Assembly (NCBI GenBank): GCA_900546685.1
Contig: UREB01000085.1
Span: forward strand, 1 to 7,039
Direction of reading: 5' to 3'
DNA from: an uncultured Eubacteriales bacterium
GTDB taxonomy: Bacteria > Bacillota > Clostridia > Christensenellales > QAND01
DNA length: 7,039 bases
Shown in pieces: positions 5,453-7,039 of the stretch. The translations under genes and the position numbers were made by a program. The notes beneath the pieces were generated by a model that saw nothing but the letters and a program-made list of their open reading frames with translations, was not told the origin of the DNA and ran no database searches. Every line of letters begins with the position of its first letter. Position 1 is the first letter of the stretch.

Positions 5453-6786
5453 TGGCATTTGAATCGTTGGGCGATAAGCTCAAAGGCGTTTTTAACAAGC
5501 TGACGGGCCGAGGCACCCTTTCGGAAAAGGATATTAAGGAGGCCATGCGCCAGGTGCGCCTGGCTCTGTTGGAGGCGGACGTAAACTACAAGGTTACAAA
5601 GGAATTTGTGGCAAAGGTCAGCGAAAAGGCGATGGGCGCTGAGGTTATGAAAAGCCTGACACCGGGCCAGCAAGTCATCAAAATCGTACAGCAGGAGCTG
5701 ACGGAGCTGATGGGCGGCCAGCACGCGAAGCTGAAGGTGGCAAGCAAACTACCGACGGTGATTGTGCTATGCGGCCTGCAGGGCGCCGGTAAAACGACAT
5801 TTGCTGCCAAGCTGGGCGCGTATTTGAAAAAGCAGGGGAAAAATCCCATGCTGGCAGCATGTGATACTGTGCGGCCGGCTGCGGTGGATCAGTTAAAAAC
5901 CCTGGGCGAGCAGACGGGGATCCCGGTACACAGCGGTGGTACGGACCCTGTGAAAATAGTAAAACAGGCGAAAAAAGCGGCGGAAGACGGCATGTATGAT
6001 ACGCTGATCGTCGATACGGCCGGCCGCCTGCATATCGATGAAGAGATGATGCAGCAGATCCAAGGCGTTTGCAGCGCCGTGACACCTACGGAGGTTCTGC
6101 TGGTGGTAGACGCCATGACCGGGCAGGATGCGGTGAACATTGCCAAGTCGTTTGATGAGACAGTACCGCTGACAGGCATTGTGCTGACAAAGCTGGACGG
6201 CGACGCCAGAGGTGGGGCGGCGCTTTCCATGAGGGCGATTACAGGCAAGCCCATTAAGTTTGCAGGAACCGGGGAAAAGATAGAAAACATCGAGCCGTTT
6301 CATCCGGAACGCATGGCGTCGCGTATTTTGGGCATGGGCGATGTGCTGACGCTGATTGAAAAAGCACAGGAAACCTTTGACCTGGAAGAAGCGGCGAAGA
6401 TGGAGCAAAAACTGCGCCGTGCAGAATTTACCTTACAGGACTTTTTGGACCAGATGCAGCAGGTGCAGAAGATGGGCAGCCCCGATGAATTGGCAGCGAT
6501 GCTGCCGGGGGTCAGCGCTAGGGATATGGGCGACCCGGAGGAAGCCAAAAAACACCTGAAACGCACGGAAGCAATTATATACAGCATGACGCCGCAAGAG
6601 CGGCGCAGGCCGGAAATATTAAACGCCTCCCGCCGGAAGCGCATTGCCGCCGGTAGCGGCGTAAAAGTAAGCGATGTGAACCGGATGCTCAATGAATTTG
6701 AGAGCATACGAAAGCTCATCAAGCAGTTTACCGGCAATAAACGGATGAAAAAGCGTGGGTTTAAGGGAATGAAGCTTCCATTTTAA
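5452..6786 (+). CDS. ffh: Signal recognition particle protein Ffh (SRP54 GTPase)
   Basis: Protein subunit of the SRP: it binds SRP RNA and the signal sequence of nascent membrane proteins, then docks with FtsY. It has 444 residues from ATG 5452 (B. subtilis 446). The N domain contains RLALLEADVN (about 36-45). G-domain motifs are GLQGAGKTT (108-116), the insertion box DTVRPAAVDQL (Asp 138, Arg 141, Gln 147 at the catalytic spacing), DTAGRLHID (188-196), DAMTGQD (220-226) and TKLDGDARGG (246-255), then FAGTGEKIENIEPFHPERMASRILGMGD as the linker to the M domain. The M domain, from about 305, carries the RNA-binding motif SRRKRIAAGSG (393-403). The C-terminus is short (KGMKLPF) with no Met-rich tail. 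Phe117 directly after GKTT is unusual for this position. A second ATG three bases earlier (5449) is possible; 5452 gives the family's MAFESL start and better spacing from GGGAAGG (5439-5445), and overlaps the ylxM stop by one base. Confidence 0.98.
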   Translation: MAFESLGDKLKGVFNKLTGRGTLSEKDIKEAMRQVRLALLEADVNYKVTKEFVAKVSEKAMGAEVMKSLTPGQQVIKIVQQELTELMGGQHAKLKVASKLPTVIVLCGLQGAGKTTFAAKLGAYLKKQGKNPMLAACDTVRPAAVDQLKTLGEQTGIPVHSGGTDPVKIVKQAKKAAEDGMYDTLIVDTAGRLHIDEEMMQQIQGVCSAVTPTEVLLVVDAMTGQDAVNIAKSFDETVPLTGIVLTKLDGDARGGAALSMRAITGKPIKFAGTGEKIENIEPFHPERMASRILGMGDVLTLIEKAQETFDLEEAAKMEQKLRRAEFTLQDFLDQMQQVQKMGSPDELAAMLPGVSARDMGDPEEAKKHLKRTEAIIYSMTPQERRRPEILNASRRKRIAAGSGVKVSDVNRMLNEFESIRKLIKQFTGNKRMKKRGFKGMKLPF

Positions 6787-6825
6787 CCACAGGCTTTTCA
6801 CAATATTATTTAATACCCCAAAACC

Positions 6826-6832
6826 AAGGAGG
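6826..6832 (+). promoter_or_regulatory. Ribosome binding site of rpsP
   Basis: AAGGAGG, a full consensus Shine-Dalgarno, lies 10 bases before ATG 6843. The 56-base gap between ffh and rpsP shows no hairpin-plus-T-run terminator and no convincing promoter, so rpsP is probably expressed by read-through from the ylxM promoter. Confidence 0.88.
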
Positions 6833-6842
6833 AAACAAACAG

Positions 6843-7039
6843 ATGGCAGTAAAAATCAGACTGAAAAGAATGGGCGCGAAAAAGGCACCTTTTTACAGGA
6901 TCGTCGTTTCGGATTCCCGTTCTCCGCGTGATGGCCGTTTCATCGAAGAGATCGGCACCTACAATCCGCTGAAGGATCCCGGAGAAATCGTTGTGGACAA
7001 GGAACGCGCCGCTTACTGGATTGGATGCGGAGCGCAGCC
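6843..7039 (+). CDS. rpsP: 30S ribosomal protein S16, N-terminal part (cut by window end)
   Basis: Small-subunit ribosomal protein that helps 30S assembly by binding 16S rRNA. The first 65 codons are visible and begin MAVKIRLKRMGAKKAPFYR, then IVVSDSRSPRDGRFIEEIGTYNPL, the hallmark of S16. The last visible part, ERAAYWIGCGAQ, corresponds to the family's W...GAQPTD region. The frame stays open to the last base, so the remaining residues (family length about 80-90) lie outside the window. In the conserved gene order rpsP is followed by a KH-domain RNA-binding protein, rimM, trmD and rplS; those are not visible here. Start and ribosome binding site are unambiguous. Confidence 0.97.
   Translation, partial: MAVKIRLKRMGAKKAPFYRIVVSDSRSPRDGRFIEEIGTYNPLKDPGEIVVDKERAAYWIGCGAQ

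Noticed and set aside
6781..6809. Possible promoter before rpsP (TATTAT at 6804-6809)
   Set aside because: The -10-like box is reasonable but the expected -35 position reads TTTTAA, a poor match; read-through from ffh explains expression more simply.

Overview
The window is a conserved housekeeping segment of a Gram-positive (Bacillota) chromosome. All genes are on the + strand, in the order rnc (3' part) - smc - ftsY - ylxM - ffh - rpsP (5' part). This order, with ylxM directly before ffh and rpsP directly after it, is the well-known Bacillota arrangement (as in Bacillus subtilis). By eye the base composition is moderate, around half G+C. That and the protein details suggest a mid-GC member of the Clostridia rather than a Bacillus, but the genus cannot be fixed from this sequence.

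Layout. Positions 1-519 are the end of the RNase III gene (last catalytic residues plus the double-stranded-RNA-binding domain). Positions 542-4081 encode a full-length chromosome-condensation protein SMC. FtsY, the SRP receptor GTPase, follows after 3 bases (4085-4966) and ends at a strong intrinsic terminator (4970-4997). The only sizeable gap, 4967-5119, holds that terminator, a textbook sigma-A promoter (TTGACA, 17 bases, TATAAT) and two 24-base copies of a palindromic repeat, one over the -35 box and one just after the predicted transcription start. A second transcription unit then begins: ylxM (5120-5452), ffh (overlapping by one base, to 6786) and rpsP (from 6843, cut by the window end).

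How the genes fit together. FtsY, YlxM and Ffh belong to the signal-recognition-particle branch of membrane-protein targeting. Ffh binds the SRP RNA and signal sequences, and FtsY is its membrane-side partner GTPase. YlxM is a small sigma-region-4-like helix-turn-helix protein encoded next to ffh. RNase III, SMC and ribosomal protein S16 are the usual neighbours. The SRP RNA gene is not in the window.

No mobile element, CRISPR array, defence system or new gene cluster is visible. The most interesting non-coding signal is the pair of palindromes bracketing the ylxM-ffh promoter. They look like operators, and a product of the same operon (YlxM) is a plausible but unproven ligand. Secondary points are uncommon residues in otherwise invariant GTPase motifs of FtsY and Ffh.
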